Shown here: piece after piece, positions 23,988 through 35,910 of the stretch | How positions within the stretch are numbered: the first letter of the stretch is position 1 | How the letters are laid out: each line of letters starts with the position of its first letter | Assembly (NCBI RefSeq): GCF_014633365.1 | Contig: NC_068339.1 | Location: forward strand, 29,459,316 to 29,523,315 | DNA length: 64,000 bases | DNA from: Diospyros lotus | Lineage: Eukaryota; Streptophyta; Magnoliopsida; Ericales; Ebenaceae | Direction: 5' to 3' | Notes under the pieces: generated by a model | Database searches by the model: none | What the model was told of the DNA's origin: nothing | Seen by the model: only the letters and a program-made list of their open reading frames with translations | Made by a program: the position numbers and the translations under genes

Positions 23988-26623
23988 TGTAACGACCCGC
24001 TCCCACTTACGGGCGCCACCGGTAAATAATCGACCTGATTACTCACCCGACAAACCACAACTGAAGGGTTAAACTATGTTTCAACAGGAAATGCCCTAGG
24101 TGGGAACTAGGCTTCGTCCTTCCCTTTGCTCCACTCAGGAATCGGTCCCAACTCAAATAAGAAAAATCCAGCGGACCAAGACCCGAAACCCGAGTGAGCT
24201 TCACCTCTCTTCAGCTCACCCCATAGCAAGCCATAGGTGACCCAGGCATAAAGCTAGCATACAAACACTTCGCTGAGTATTGGGGATTTATGAGAACATA
24301 CCTTGCTGATCTTGACTCGGTCCGAAACTTGGCTTTACCGACTATACCACATTCAACAAGCAATCTCACAATCATCTATCACACTATGATGATTACAACA
24401 ATTAAATACATTTAAGCTCAATAACACAGACATTTACTCACAAGGGTATACATACACCACGCCCCCTAGCTACATACAAGCAATATTAAAAATACATAAC
24501 CCGGGCAACACAGCTAGTTGCCACAACGGCCTCCCGGCGCCATCCCTGCTTGCATCCGGACTTGCATCATCTACACATGAGGTAAAACCTCATGAGTCAT
24601 AAAGACTCAGTAAGGGTGCAATGCATGTAAATATGAATATAATCATGTTTATGTATGCCAATGCATGCAAATGAGGCTAGGCCCATCTATCCTCACAACC
24701 CACCAAGGTTTGAGGTATCAACCTATCAGCCTCCACCACTAGTCCTCCTTATGGCCATAGGTCCACTAGAGCTTGCATCACACAAGATATAACCACTACA
24801 TGCTAATGCAATATAAAAACATTATCAAACACATTTACCACTTGCAAGGCCACCTCCACATGGGGCCATCCCTTACCTGGCTCGAACCCTCAACTCTGCC
24901 TCGGCACGAACTCCAGCCCGAACTCCGAGCTCTTCTAGGATCACCACCTCCCCGGTTGAACCTAGATACAAATACACACAAACCCAACTCTATCAACATC
25001 CGGCATTAAACCAATGCCCTCAACTTCGCCACACATCGCAAAATCACCATCAACACTATCTCCAAACAACCAACCACGACATACATTAGCCGTTTAATAA
25101 TTTCCAAACAACCCCGACCCAAGGTTTAATCCAACAATACTACACAATTCATTATCTCACATAATGAAAATAACTAGAAAATAATTAAATTAAATACCTC
25201 AATTAATCTGGAGAAGAAGACTAATCAAACGCCCACACCAGCGTTGGCTCCCGAGTTGTCACTTGCGCCCAAAATCCCATTTTTGGGCTCCTGACATGCT
25301 CCTCAAGCCCCGAATTAATTTCTGAAATTTTTCCAGAATTTTCTGGAATTTCTTCCCATTTTTCCAGATTTTCCACATTTTCCTTTTTTTTTTCTTTTTA
25401 TTCTTCTTTTCCTTTCTTCCCGCGCGCACTGTGCCTCCTTCTTTTTCCTTGCTCGCAGCTCCTGTGCGCGCACTAGCACCAGCCGCGCTGCCTGCCTCCG
25501 CTAGCCGCCGTTCATGGCCACGCCGTCGCCGCCCCAGCACCACCACGCGCAGCGCCTTCGGCCGTCGTGCCTCCACCGCGAACCACCATCAGACGGCCTT
25601 CCACGCGCAGCCATCACCACCATGGCTGAACCAACTTCTAGCGCCGCCACTGCAACCGACTGCTCCAGAGCCTCTAGCAGCCGACGCCGCCTCCTGCTCG
25701 TGCGACCTCGCTGCCGGTCGCCTCCGTGCGCCACTGCACTTACCGGTGCTGCTCTGCCGGATCTCCATAGCTACCATCGCTGCCTCCATTCTCGACCATT
25801 TCAACCACCAATGGCCGCTGCAAATCTGGCAAACATTGGCCTACCATTGGCCCTCAACGGCTCCAGCTCCCTCTCGCTCACCATTACTCCCTGCCTCTCT
25901 CTCGCGAGCTCTCCCTAGCGATCTCTCACTCTCGGCCATTTCAATTTACAGGGACAAAGGAAGCTTCCTGGAAGCTCCCTCATGCCCATAGTACACACAC
26001 ATATATATATATATATATATTTATACAAATTACATAATAGCCCCTCAATCACACTTAATTCCACTTAAGCAACTTATTAATTGCACTTTAGGAATTTACT
26101 AATTACACTTTAGGAATTTACTAATTACACTTGGGCCCTCCCAATGCTTAAATTAATTATAATTAAGCCACTCAAAATCTCGGTTTATTCGAAATTAATA
26201 ACCGATCACTACTCGGGAATACCGACCTTGTCCCTACGCCTGCACGGGACCTTTATTCGACCCCGAAGCACTTAAGGGTTGCCTTACTCAGAAAACCGAA
26301 CCACCCCTAGGGTCCCCTCAGCTTCCAGGAGGTCCCCTCCGACTATTCGGTATTGGCACCCACTCGGGCTTATACATAATTTATTCCGAAAATCATTCCC
26401 GATCGGACCGCCACCAGCTTCATTATCCTTATCCCGAGACGCTCACCAATCCCTTTCCCTCTTCCCTGGATATCTAAGTCTCGAGGCACTCCCATCCGCC
26501 AATTCGGTAATTTTATTAATTAATTTCTCGATATTGACCCTTGAGCTTCCCGAACCACCTGAGGTCCTTTCAAAATAATCAGAAATTATTTATTTTCAAC
26601 ACCATGTAATATCGGGTATTACA
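23988..26623 (-). mobile_element. 5' LTR, 2.6 kb (family Y)
   Basis: On the minus strand it starts TGTAATACCCGATATTACA at 26,623 and ends GGGTCGTTACA at 23,988, where the primer site follows. Length is 2,636 bp. A GC-rich block at 25,410-25,930 resembles the leader part of chromovirus LTRs; the frames in it look incidental. A (TA)n run lies at 25,996-26,020. It abuts the truncated copia LTR at 26,624, so this element probably inserted into that LTR. CTATG (26,624-26,628) would be one target duplication; its partner was not found. Confidence 0.7.
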
Positions 26624-26626
26624 CTA

Positions 26627-27783
26627 TGCACGAATCTTGCCGTTAGTAGTGGTAGAGCCACTTTGAGTGAGTGGAAAAACTAGCCGTTGGGGGTTTCCAC
26701 GACACAAACAGTCGATAGATGCAAGGCATCGGTCAACAGATTAGCAATAATTCAAAATTCGATCGACGGATCATCTGAGCCGGTCGACAGTTCCTTGTGC
26801 ACGCATTCTGCCGGTCAACAGATGCATAGGCATTGGTTGACAGATGGTGCTCACTATCGAAGCACCACTAAATGGCATTCTGCCGATCGACAAATGCAAG
26901 AGCATCGGTCGACAAATGGACAAAAAATATAAGGCCGGTCGATAGATGGAAAGAAATCTGTTGACAGATAAAGCCATCCTTCAGGACATGTTCTCATTTT
27001 ATTTTATTTATATTTTACCTCCATTTACTTTAATACATAAATGTAAATAAGAAAGTACCCCCCATTTAGATTCAATAAAAATATCTAAAAAATCAAAATC
27101 CATAAGAATAAGAAAGTAGAATTTGGGTTTTAGTACGAACTTAGGATTTTGCGATTTTACCACCTCCAAGCTATACACTTTCTATTTCTTGAAAAATTCA
27201 TTAAAAATCGTTTTAGCATTAATGGATAGAAGATATCAAAATACTGGGAGATAGTTTTCCAAAAAGAAATCATTTTCTTATATGTCTCATTATAAGGTGC
27301 TAGTCTTCCAGACTTAGAAAAATTTTGAAACGATATCAAAACGAGTTTCAAGACATAATGCATGAACTAAAGGATTTTTCATACGTTTAAATTTCAAGCC
27401 AAAACCTTTCATGCACGCTTCAAAATATGAAATCTTATTTTGAAATATGAGATTAACATAAATGATTTTTGATACTTAAGATTGGATTTTCTTCAAACAT
27501 ATTTATGTTCTAGTTAGTCAAAACCTTGGAACAATTTTAGCTCTATGTTGACCAACGATTTCAAACCTAATTTGAAAAATATTTTAGGAGATTGTTTTAA
27601 GACTAAATACTTGACTTTGCAAATCTCCAACTAATATAGAAAATCATAAATCTTTTTGGTTTTCATTTTAACAACTTACTTGAAATTGATTTTTGTTAAA
27701 AACCATAAACTTGACTCATGACTTGGGGATAGAACAAAGTATTGTTTTTCATCATCAAAACTAATATAAAAAAAGGTGCAACA
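26627..27783 (-). mobile_element. Truncated 3' LTR of the copia element
   Basis: It starts TGTTGCACC on the minus strand at 27,783 and aligns with 33,863-35,042 until 26,627. The remaining part, equivalent to 33,100-33,863, is absent and the start of another LTR lies there. Substitutions against the other LTR are many near 26,630-26,800 and fewer further on. Confidence 0.8.
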
Positions 27784-27785
27784 TC

Positions 27786-28150
27786 AATCTCCCCCTTTTT
27801 GAGGATGACAAAACTTAAAAATCAATTTCACATATTCATCTCCCCCTTTTTGTCATAAATCAAAAAGGTAAACCTTTAAAAATAATCTCCCTCTTAAACT
27901 AAAATATTTTCAATAGAAATGAGTTGAAGATATCTCTACCAATATATATAGCTCCCCAATACCGATCTCTCCCCCAACAATAGTTTGAAAAACTTTGCTT
28001 TTAAACAAATAATCATTTCGAGAGATTTCACATATCTTAACTTTTTTTCAATGTTTCTTTAAAACTAGCGATAGCTCCCCCTTAAACCAAGAACTTAAAA
28101 ATAGTTGAGTTGTAGAAGTACTTACATGAGATTTCACAAACTCCCCCTTT
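27786..28150 (-). other. Serial polypurine tracts upstream of the copia 3' LTR
   Basis: Minus-strand AAAAAGGGGGAGA-type tracts lie at about 27,789-27,800 and 27,839-27,851. Shorter or weaker versions lie near 27,886, 27,966, 28,074 and 28,140. Multiple purine tracts are a known mark of Sireviruses. Confidence 0.7.
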
Positions 28151-31100
28151 AGATGACATAACCAAGAAGGTTTGAGAATCAAGAGTTAATAAGCACATAC
28201 AAGTTCCCACTTAAGATGACACTATTAATAAAAGAAAATTTGAGCACATGCCATATACATAAACCTTTTTCATGAGATGCCAAAAGAAATTTCATACATA
28301 TTGCATGCTCATGATCATATTAGAGCCAATCTATATCTTTCCATATAATCACTCACATTTAAACAGTCAAAGCGCAAGATCAATTGCATAGCCATACATC
28401 ATATAAGAGGCATATACATCAAATGATCAATATAAGAGTGAACTATATCATTTCAAGAAAATAGAAAGACTCTCCCTTAAACTTACACAGAAGGTTTTAG
28501 CCATAGAGACATTTTTCATATAAAAATAGTAATTGTCTCAATTTAAATGATTTTCACAAGGGTAAAATATATCAATGGCCAAGTATTTGAGGAATGAACC
28601 ACATTAACTTACTTTCATATATTCAAACAATAAGTGGTCATCCAAAAATATAAATCTAAACAAGTTATGGCAGATTTCATGCAAGACACATTAAGGATGG
28701 GCTTTAAGAGCATACAATTGTCTTTTGATAATTACACCCATACTTGTAATCACATAGGATCATTACATATAGATTACTTTAAGAAGCAAGATAATCCTTT
28801 TAAAAAATAAAGCGCAATTTCATACTTAAGTATTCATTTGTCATTCAAGATAAGCAAGCTATTTCATATAATAAAAATAGCAAGATGATCCTTTTAAAAT
28901 GATTCAAGACATGAATACTATATGCCATTAATAAACTTTTTAAAAGATCTAAGAGCTTGATGGCATAGTCCTTTGATTTAATAGATTATAGATTTGAGAG
29001 TAATGAAAGATTTAAACTTCTTTGAATCAAAGGTTTTGAAACTTAGAACAATGTGTTTCAAAATAGAACTCGCTAGAAAACATGTTTCGAAACTTGGAAC
29101 ATGTTTCGAAATATAATATTCTGGAATTTATGTTTCGAAATAGAAAGCATGATGTTTCAAAACTTCTTCAGATATAAACTCTTGAACTCAACAATTGATA
29201 GGGATTTATCTAGAGTTTGAATTCCAATAGGTTTGGACATGATACCAATTGATATTTTCTTTTTGAGAAATATCTCTTTGAAAAAAAATATATTGAGTCA
29301 TGAAAACCAAAATTATGATAGGTTTATAGCATTTGTATTGGCACATTTGATTTGGAATATTGTGGGGATTTATGCCATAGACTTGATGTTCTATCCATAG
29401 GATTTGAGCAACTACATATTCACTTTTAGTGAACAAGAATGGAATGGAATTTGACTTTCTTCTAAACAAAGACACTAGGAAATTTCTTACAACTTGACAT
29501 GGATCACTAGCGTTCCTTTTAGGTACTTTGCCTCCAAGATGGAATTCTTAGGATTGGATTAAAGTCTAGCACATAGGCAAACACTCAACATGATGTTCAT
29601 CCTAGTAGCTATCAAATATAGCAAAGATCCAAATATATTTCTATATAGCTTATTTTCCACCATTTGGCTTTTCCCATAAATGACTAGGCTTGATGAACTA
29701 CTCTTTTTGAGAGGCTATTGATTTCCTTTCAAGAATATTGAATTTCTTAAGAAGATGTATTTTTGAATAGATATATATATAAATTCATTTATCTTCTTAC
29801 CTAGATTGCAATTTTATAAAAGTTTTTAACTTTCTCATTATGCTCATTTCCTATTTCCCTTTTACATTAGATTGACAAAATGATTCCATAGGGATTTGTT
29901 TGAGGATTCAAATATAAATTGTTTTTAGATTCATAAGATGTTCTCGTTATAGGGCTTATAAACAATGTTATATGTATTTAACCTCTTATAGAATCTTCCT
30001 CTGGAATAGATTTGCTAGCAATTTAATACCATGACTTAGGGGCTTGTTTTAAAACAATATAGTACCTTGATGAGTTTAAGCACATGATTCTTCATATTGA
30101 GGATTCTTAGGATTGGGAGTTTGATTCACATACACTTCCTCATTTATATAATCGCTTGAAGAGGCACTCTTAGCATTCTTTTGGTGAGCTTAAAGGATTT
30201 GTGACATGCTAATGCCAACAACATTCTTATGGATTCTAGACTTGCTACGGGAGCCTAGGTTTCATCATGATCTTCTCTTCTTCTTGACTATACCCTTAAG
30301 CTACTAATCTAGCTCTATTCCTTTTTTATCCATTTTGATCTAAAACACCCATTTGGTTCTATGGTTGGGTAATCTTTAGGATTTGGAGCTAATTTCCAAA
30401 AGAAGGGGTGAATTTGAAAAATAAAAGATTTCCCCCTTTTTAAACAGGTTTTCAAAAATGAAAGGATGTCACCGGTGAAGGCAACGGCTTTGTAAAACCT
30501 CAAGACCTTGAAATGGCACGATGAGGTATCAATTGTGTAAAGATAATCCCTTTATGCAAATGATAATCCTAGATTTGAAATGTAAAGAGATAGGTTTTGA
30601 AATATAGACGAGGAGGTTGCAAATTGTCTCTCATTTCTAATGGATGCTCTTGTCCTAATACTTTTTGAAATGATCTCCAATAATATCACTATTCTCTACA
30701 TATTTTCTCCCTTGGAATGAATGGTTCTATCTCTTTATGGGCTATGTTTTCTTCATTAAGCATAAATACCTTTGATAGGTTTGACTCCTTTCCTTTGTAT
30801 AACTCATAGGGGTTTTCTTTAACATAAACATCATGGAATCCCTATTTAACATATAGCATGAGGTGTTAATGGCTTTGATCAAAAGATTTTCATAACATAA
30901 TTCTAGCCATTTCTTATAAAGATCTATCTTTCTCGTCAACTACCTCATTTTGTTAGAGATGTTCTAGCACTAGAAACATTGTGATTAAAATCATTTTCCT
31001 CACTATAGTGCTTGAATTGTCCATTTCAAAAATCCTTAAATGATCACCTCTAATTTTTGGAAATGCTTATAACTTTGTCTTTTTAAATTCTCTCACAAGA

Positions 31101-32011
31101 TATTTCAAATGACTTTAAAAGACACTTTTAGATACAAGACATATTTCCCAAGTTAAGCTAGAGTAGTCATCTATAATGACAAAGGATATAATGTTTTTCA
31201 TCTAGCTTTTGGATTCTCATTGGTCCAAGGAGATCTACATAGATTGAGGTTTAAGACCTAGAGGTTGAGATTTTATTTGAAGGCTTAAATGATATACTTA
31301 TTTGCTAGCCTTTCATGCATGCCTCACAAATATTTTTCAAATTTAAGCTTTAGGCAATTTCTCAACAAGATCATGTTTGGATAGTTTAAGAAGCATATTC
31401 ATACTTGCATGACTTGGTCCATTATGCCATAAATAAATATTTGAGAGATGATTGATACTAGGCATTTCTTTTGAACTAGATAAGAATAAGTCTATGCACA
31501 ATTTCTATCCTAATTTCTATGATCTTCATTTTATTTGTGACAAGAAATTTCACATGAATTAGCATTAAAGCAACTTATATCTCTTATCCCATAATTAACT
31601 TATGTTAGTTAGGAACATCTATCAAGAAAGCATTTTCTAGCATATATCAATATATTCTATTTTTCCCTTACTCAATGCACATATCAAAACACAATAAAGT
31701 GCAAGCATATCATTCAAAACTAATAAGCATAGAGAGTTAAGGGATAGAATTGTACCACCAAGATTGTAGTTAGTAAGATCTTCCTTACACTTGGTTGGCA
31801 AAATGAGGAGTGATCTTCTTGTTCACTTCCTCTTTCCTTCATGCTTGATTCATCCAATAAGATTTCTCTTTAAAGATCATTTGGATGTCAAGCAACCTAC
31901 AAAAACACTATCCACAAGCTTTTGGTGCCCAAACCACCTTGGGTTCACCATTGTTAGCATAGAGCTCCTCCTTAGGAACCCAAATTTGTTTAAGCTTATG
32001 TGGATGTTTTG
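28151..32011 (-). pseudogene. Decayed copia pol region
   Basis: Most of the stretch is AT-rich with stops everywhere. Two islands can still be read on the minus strand. At 29,206-29,475 is an RNase H-like part (TKSEYVVAQILWIEHQVYGI). At 30,742-30,939 is an integrase-like part (NLLIKAINTSCYMLNRDSMM). Their order, with integrase upstream of RNase H, is the copia order. Confidence 0.6.
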
Positions 32012-33043
32012 TTATGAAACCTTTATGTTAAAACAATTCCAATTATTAAAATGTGAAGCAAAGGGTTTTTGTTTGAAATTTGTTTTCCTTTTATCCTTAT
32101 GCACACTCCTCTTGAAATGATCATTTCTAGGTTTCAAAACATACTTGGATCCTTGGGAATTAGCATGAGAATTACTAGATATCTTAGTTCCCTTAGGAAT
32201 CCATTTCATTTTTGAACCACTAGATGATTTCCTCCCAAAAGGGAAACAAGATGCAATGTGGTCTAACTTGCAACAATGAAAGCATTTAATATCATGAGAG
32301 GTGTGAGAAGATGAACTTTTAATATTAGCTCTTTGACTATAAAAATTTTGAACACCTTTCCCATGATTACAAGCATTTGAAATCTTCCTATTTAAATTAG
32401 GTTTCTCATTTAAAGCATCATTAGGAGATTTCAATTTTGTTTCTTTTAAAACATTTTCCATTGAAAGTTCATTATTGGAAGCAAGCAAAAATTCATTTTT
32501 AGATTTTAAAGCTTCCAACTCATTAGATAATAAATCTAATTGCTTTTGAAGAGTTTTGTTTTTCAAACATTATTTTTCAAAATTAACACACAATTCATCA
32601 AAAGCATGTAATACCTCTTCTTCTTGAGCTATGAAGCACATATTTGATGTTGGAATTTCTTCCTCCTCTCTTTGTTGATGATTCAAAAGATTTTCACCCT
32701 GCACACTTTTATCAACATGCTCACAAGATTGATTAGTAAGATAAATTGAATCAAGAGTATTCAATATATCTTGAGCATTAATGCACTTAGAAATTTTAAC
32801 ATAAACATCATCACTTAAAGCATGTTGTAAAATATGCATAGCTCTAATATTTAAAGAAAAATTCATTTTATCACGATCATCCCATTCCATTTTTGGTTTT
32901 AAAACAAAACCCTTTTTCACAATATACCACAAAAGACAATCAATGGATGTCATGAATACACAAATCATTTTTCTCCAAAAATCATAATAAGAGCCATCAA
33001 AATACGGTGTCACATTAGTAGGATAACCTTCCTTAAGAGCCAT
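32012..33043 (-). pseudogene. gag of the copia element
   Basis: ATG at 33,043 opens about 344 codons in one frame with a single internal stop at 32,570. The front part reads like plant copia gag (YFDGSYYDFWRKMICVFM, then INAQDILNTLDSIYL). A zinc-knuckle-like CFHCCKLDHIASC follows near 32,270, with the last spacing one residue short of CX2CX4HX4C, so binding may be impaired. A basic tail ends the frame. The start lies about 50 bases inside the primer site, as usual. It would package the element RNA. Confidence 0.75.
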
Positions 33044-33085
33044 GGATCTCTCCTTAGGTTGATAGACCTTGAAACAAGGAGTTAG

Positions 33086-33099
33086 GCTCTGATACCAAT
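33086..33099 (-). other. Primer-binding site of the copia element
   Basis: Minus strand ATTGGTATCAGAGCC, complementary to initiator-Met tRNA, follows the LTR end TCTAACA. Confidence 0.85.
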
Positions 33100-35042
33100 T
33101 GTTAGATTTGAATAGCAATGGCACCAACACCAAGAGGGGGGTGAATTGGGTTGTTTTAAAAATTTGATTGAACTTGAAAATCCTTTTAATGAAAAATGTG
33201 ATTTTAGTGAAAGTGAGGATTAATAAAATGCTTGAAACAATAAATGAAACAAATAGCACAAGCATATAAGAGACACAACGATATATAGTGGTTCAGCTTA
33301 AACCAAGCCTACTCTACTACCTTAGCTCCTCGCTAAGGATTTTTCAATCAATCCACTAAAAACTTCCTATCTCTCCGGATAGGCCCTCTAGTAACAAGCT
33401 AGGAAATATAACCTCTTACTTAAACAAGCAAGCCCTCTAGCAACAAGCTAGGTATTCAACCCCTTGCTTCAATAAGCAAGTCCTCTAGCACAACAAGCTA
33501 GGTATTCAACTCCTTGCTTCAATAAGCAAGTCCTCTAGCACAACAAGCTAGGAATCAAAATCCTCCTACAAGCAAAGTAGGCCCTCTAGCAAAACAAGCT
33601 AGGAAAAATACAAAACAAGCTAGGAAAAATACAAAGAGATACAAGAGAGGATCTAAGAAACAATATTCTCAGTTACAAATTCTCTCAAAATAAAGACAAT
33701 GATTGATAATGAATTTAACACAATGAATACAAAGTCTTGAAAAGAGAACGAATTTACCAATGAAGCACAACAATGATCTTGGCACTTGGAAGCTTGTAAT
33801 GTAATCTCTTGGTTGGTTTGAATCACCCATTTGACTTGTATTTATAGTCCCTTAAGAGCCCAAGCACGAATCTTGTCGTTGGTAGTGGGAGAGCCACTTT
33901 GAGTGAGTGGAAAAACTAGTCGTTGGGGGTTTCTACAACAAAAACGGTTGACAAATGCAAGGCATCGGTCGACAGATTAGCAAGAATTCAAAATCTGGTT
34001 AATAGATCATCTAAGCCGGTCGACAGTTCCTTGTGCACGCATTCTGCCGGTCGACAGATGCATAGGCATCGGTCAACAGATGGTGCTCACTATCAAAGCA
34101 CCACTAAATAGCATTTTGTCAGTCGATAAATGCAAGAGCATCGGTCGACAGATGCAAGAGTATCGGTCGACAGATGGACAAAAATTATAAGGCTGGTCGA
34201 CAGATGGAGAGAAATCTGTTGACAGATAAAGCCATCCTTCAGGACATGTCCTCATTTTATTTTATTTATATTTTACCTCCATTTACTTTAATACATAAAT
34301 GTAAATAAGAAAGTACCCCCCATTTAGATTCAATAAAAATATCTAAAAAATCAAAATCCATAAGAATAAGAAAGTAGAATTTGATTTTTAGTACAAACTT
34401 AGGATTTTACGATTTTACCACCTCCAAGATATACACTTTCTATTTCTTGAAAAAATCATTAAAAATCGTTTTAGCACTAATGGATAGAAGATATTAAAAT
34501 ATCGGGAGATAGTTTTCCAAAAAGAAATCATTTTCTTATATGTCTCCTTATAAGGTGCTAGTCTTCCAGACTTAGAAAAATTTTGAAACGATATCAAAAC
34601 GAGTTTCAAGACATGATGCATGAACTAAAGGATTTTTCATACGTTTAAATTTCAAGCCAAAACCTTTCATGTACGCTTCAAAATATGAAATCTTATTTTG
34701 AACTATGAGACTAACATAAATAATTTTTCATACTTAAGATTGGATTTTCTTCAAACATATTTATGTTCTAGTTGGTCTTTTGCCTTAGAACAATTTTAGC
34801 TCTATGTTGACCAACGACTTCAAACCTAATTTGGAAAATATTTTAGGAGATTGTTTTAAGACTAAATACTTGACTTTGCAAATCTCCAACTAATATAGAA
34901 AATCATAAATCTTTTTGGTTTTCATTTTAACAACTTACTTGAAATTGATTTTCATTGAAAACCATAAACTTAACTCATGACTTGGGGATAGAACAAAGTA
35001 TTGTTTTTCATCATCAAAACTAATATACAAAAAGGTGCAACA
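33100..35042 (-). mobile_element. 5' LTR of the copia element
   Basis: It starts TGTTGCACC at 35,042 and ends TCTAACA at 33,100, 1,943 bp. It contains many GGTCGACAG-type motifs (33,945-34,225) and a hairpin-rich tandem array (33,380-33,620). TTAGC at 35,043-35,047 is the expected flank duplication. Confidence 0.85.
33380..33620. repeat. Tandem array of hairpin units in the copia LTR
   Basis: About four units of 50-55 bases contain CCTCTAGCACAACAAGCTAGG and CTTGCTTCAATAAGCAAG. Both parts are self-complementary (CTAGC/GCTAG and CTTGCTT/AAGCAAG). Confidence 0.8.
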
Positions 35043-35378
35043 TTAGCAAGAACTATTTTTAAAATGACACGATAAATGGAGGAAAAGAATTTTCTCACGC
35101 TTTTATAGTTTGAGGTATTCCATTGTTGGATGAAAAACTGACGAGCTGCCCTAGATCTAATGACAAAACGTAGAGTCATAAGGCCTACATGTATAATGAT
35201 TAAACCAGTTACGGGGAACGTGTGCATTAAATGCACCACAGACACACACAACATGAAACGACACTATTTAAGGCAAACGGGCAGATACAAAAAGAAGGAC
35301 TTGGAAGCTCGCGTTATCTACCTCAATCAACTTACATCAGCTCACAGTCCGAAGATCGCATTCCGAGCTAGGGGCTAA
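35043..35378 (+). mobile_element. 3' internal fragment of a second Tat copy
   Basis: From about 35,100 it aligns with the reverse complement of 4,853-5,130 of the first Tat element, for example GTTACGGGGAACGTGTGCAT against GTTACGGGAAACGTGCACAT. It ends in the purine tract GAGCTAGGGGCTAA. Confidence 0.7.
35104..35112 (-). promoter_or_regulatory. TATA box of the antisense promoter in the second Tat copy
   Basis: The minus strand reads CTATAAAAG, a full plant TATA box, at the place that is CTATGAAAG in the first copy. The gene it would drive is cut off by the copia LTR at 35,042. Confidence 0.5.
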
Positions 35379-35910
35379 TGTTATGGGTATTTTCTGGATA
35401 AAATTAAATGGGCTTGACTCAAACCAGAAGGTTGGACCAAACTCCCGAAGCCTAGCAAGCTCGAGCTCACAGCGATGCCTCCTAACTCACCGGCCTATCC
35501 AAGCGAGCTCCCAACGAGGCTTATAGCTCACTGGTAGACCTTTCAACTCGGAGGCGATATTCACCCATCTTATCAAAAACAAACAAAATCCTTGAAAACA
35601 TGATATTCGTGCCTGATTGTGTGAAGCCGATAAGGAAATACTATCCTCAAGATATTATCCTTTTATACTTAGAATTCATTCAAATTGTAAACACCCCACT
35701 CTATAAATAGGGGTCAAAAGCCATTGTATGAAAGGCAAGCAATAATATATTGTGACTCTGTGGCAATAACCAGAGAATAGTTGTGGAGTATGCATCGTTC
35801 TGGCTGAATCATGTAAAAATCCTCTTGTGTGCTTTCTCTTCCTCTCTTTCGTATTTATTTTCTTAGTGCAGGCAAAACAAATCACGGTCGACCAATTTTC
35901 GTCATCAACA
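35379..35910 (+). mobile_element. 3' LTR of the second Tat copy
   Basis: It runs from TGTTATGGGTATT to GTCATCAACA, 532 bp. CTATAAATAGG at about 35,700 is a strong TATA box. It resembles the LTR at 4,099-4,852 at both ends but is shorter. CATAC (35,911-35,915) would be the flank duplication. Confidence 0.7.

Larger units (their letters stand above)
26627..35042 (-). mobile_element. Ty1/copia element, Sirevirus-like, eroded
   Basis: Order on the minus strand is 5' LTR, primer site, gag, pol remnants, serial purine tracts, 3' LTR. The LTRs are clearly copies of each other over about 1,155 bp. The 3' LTR lacks its last roughly 765 bp. Gag is nearly readable while pol survives only as scattered fragments. 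Serial purine tracts and the gag type point to the Sirevirus group. Confidence 0.75.

Noticed and set aside
25410..25991. Overlapping frames of 77-186 codons on both strands in a GC-rich block
   Set aside because: They lie inside the 2.6-kb LTR. The GC richness alone keeps frames open, and no domain or codon-bias preference for one frame was seen.
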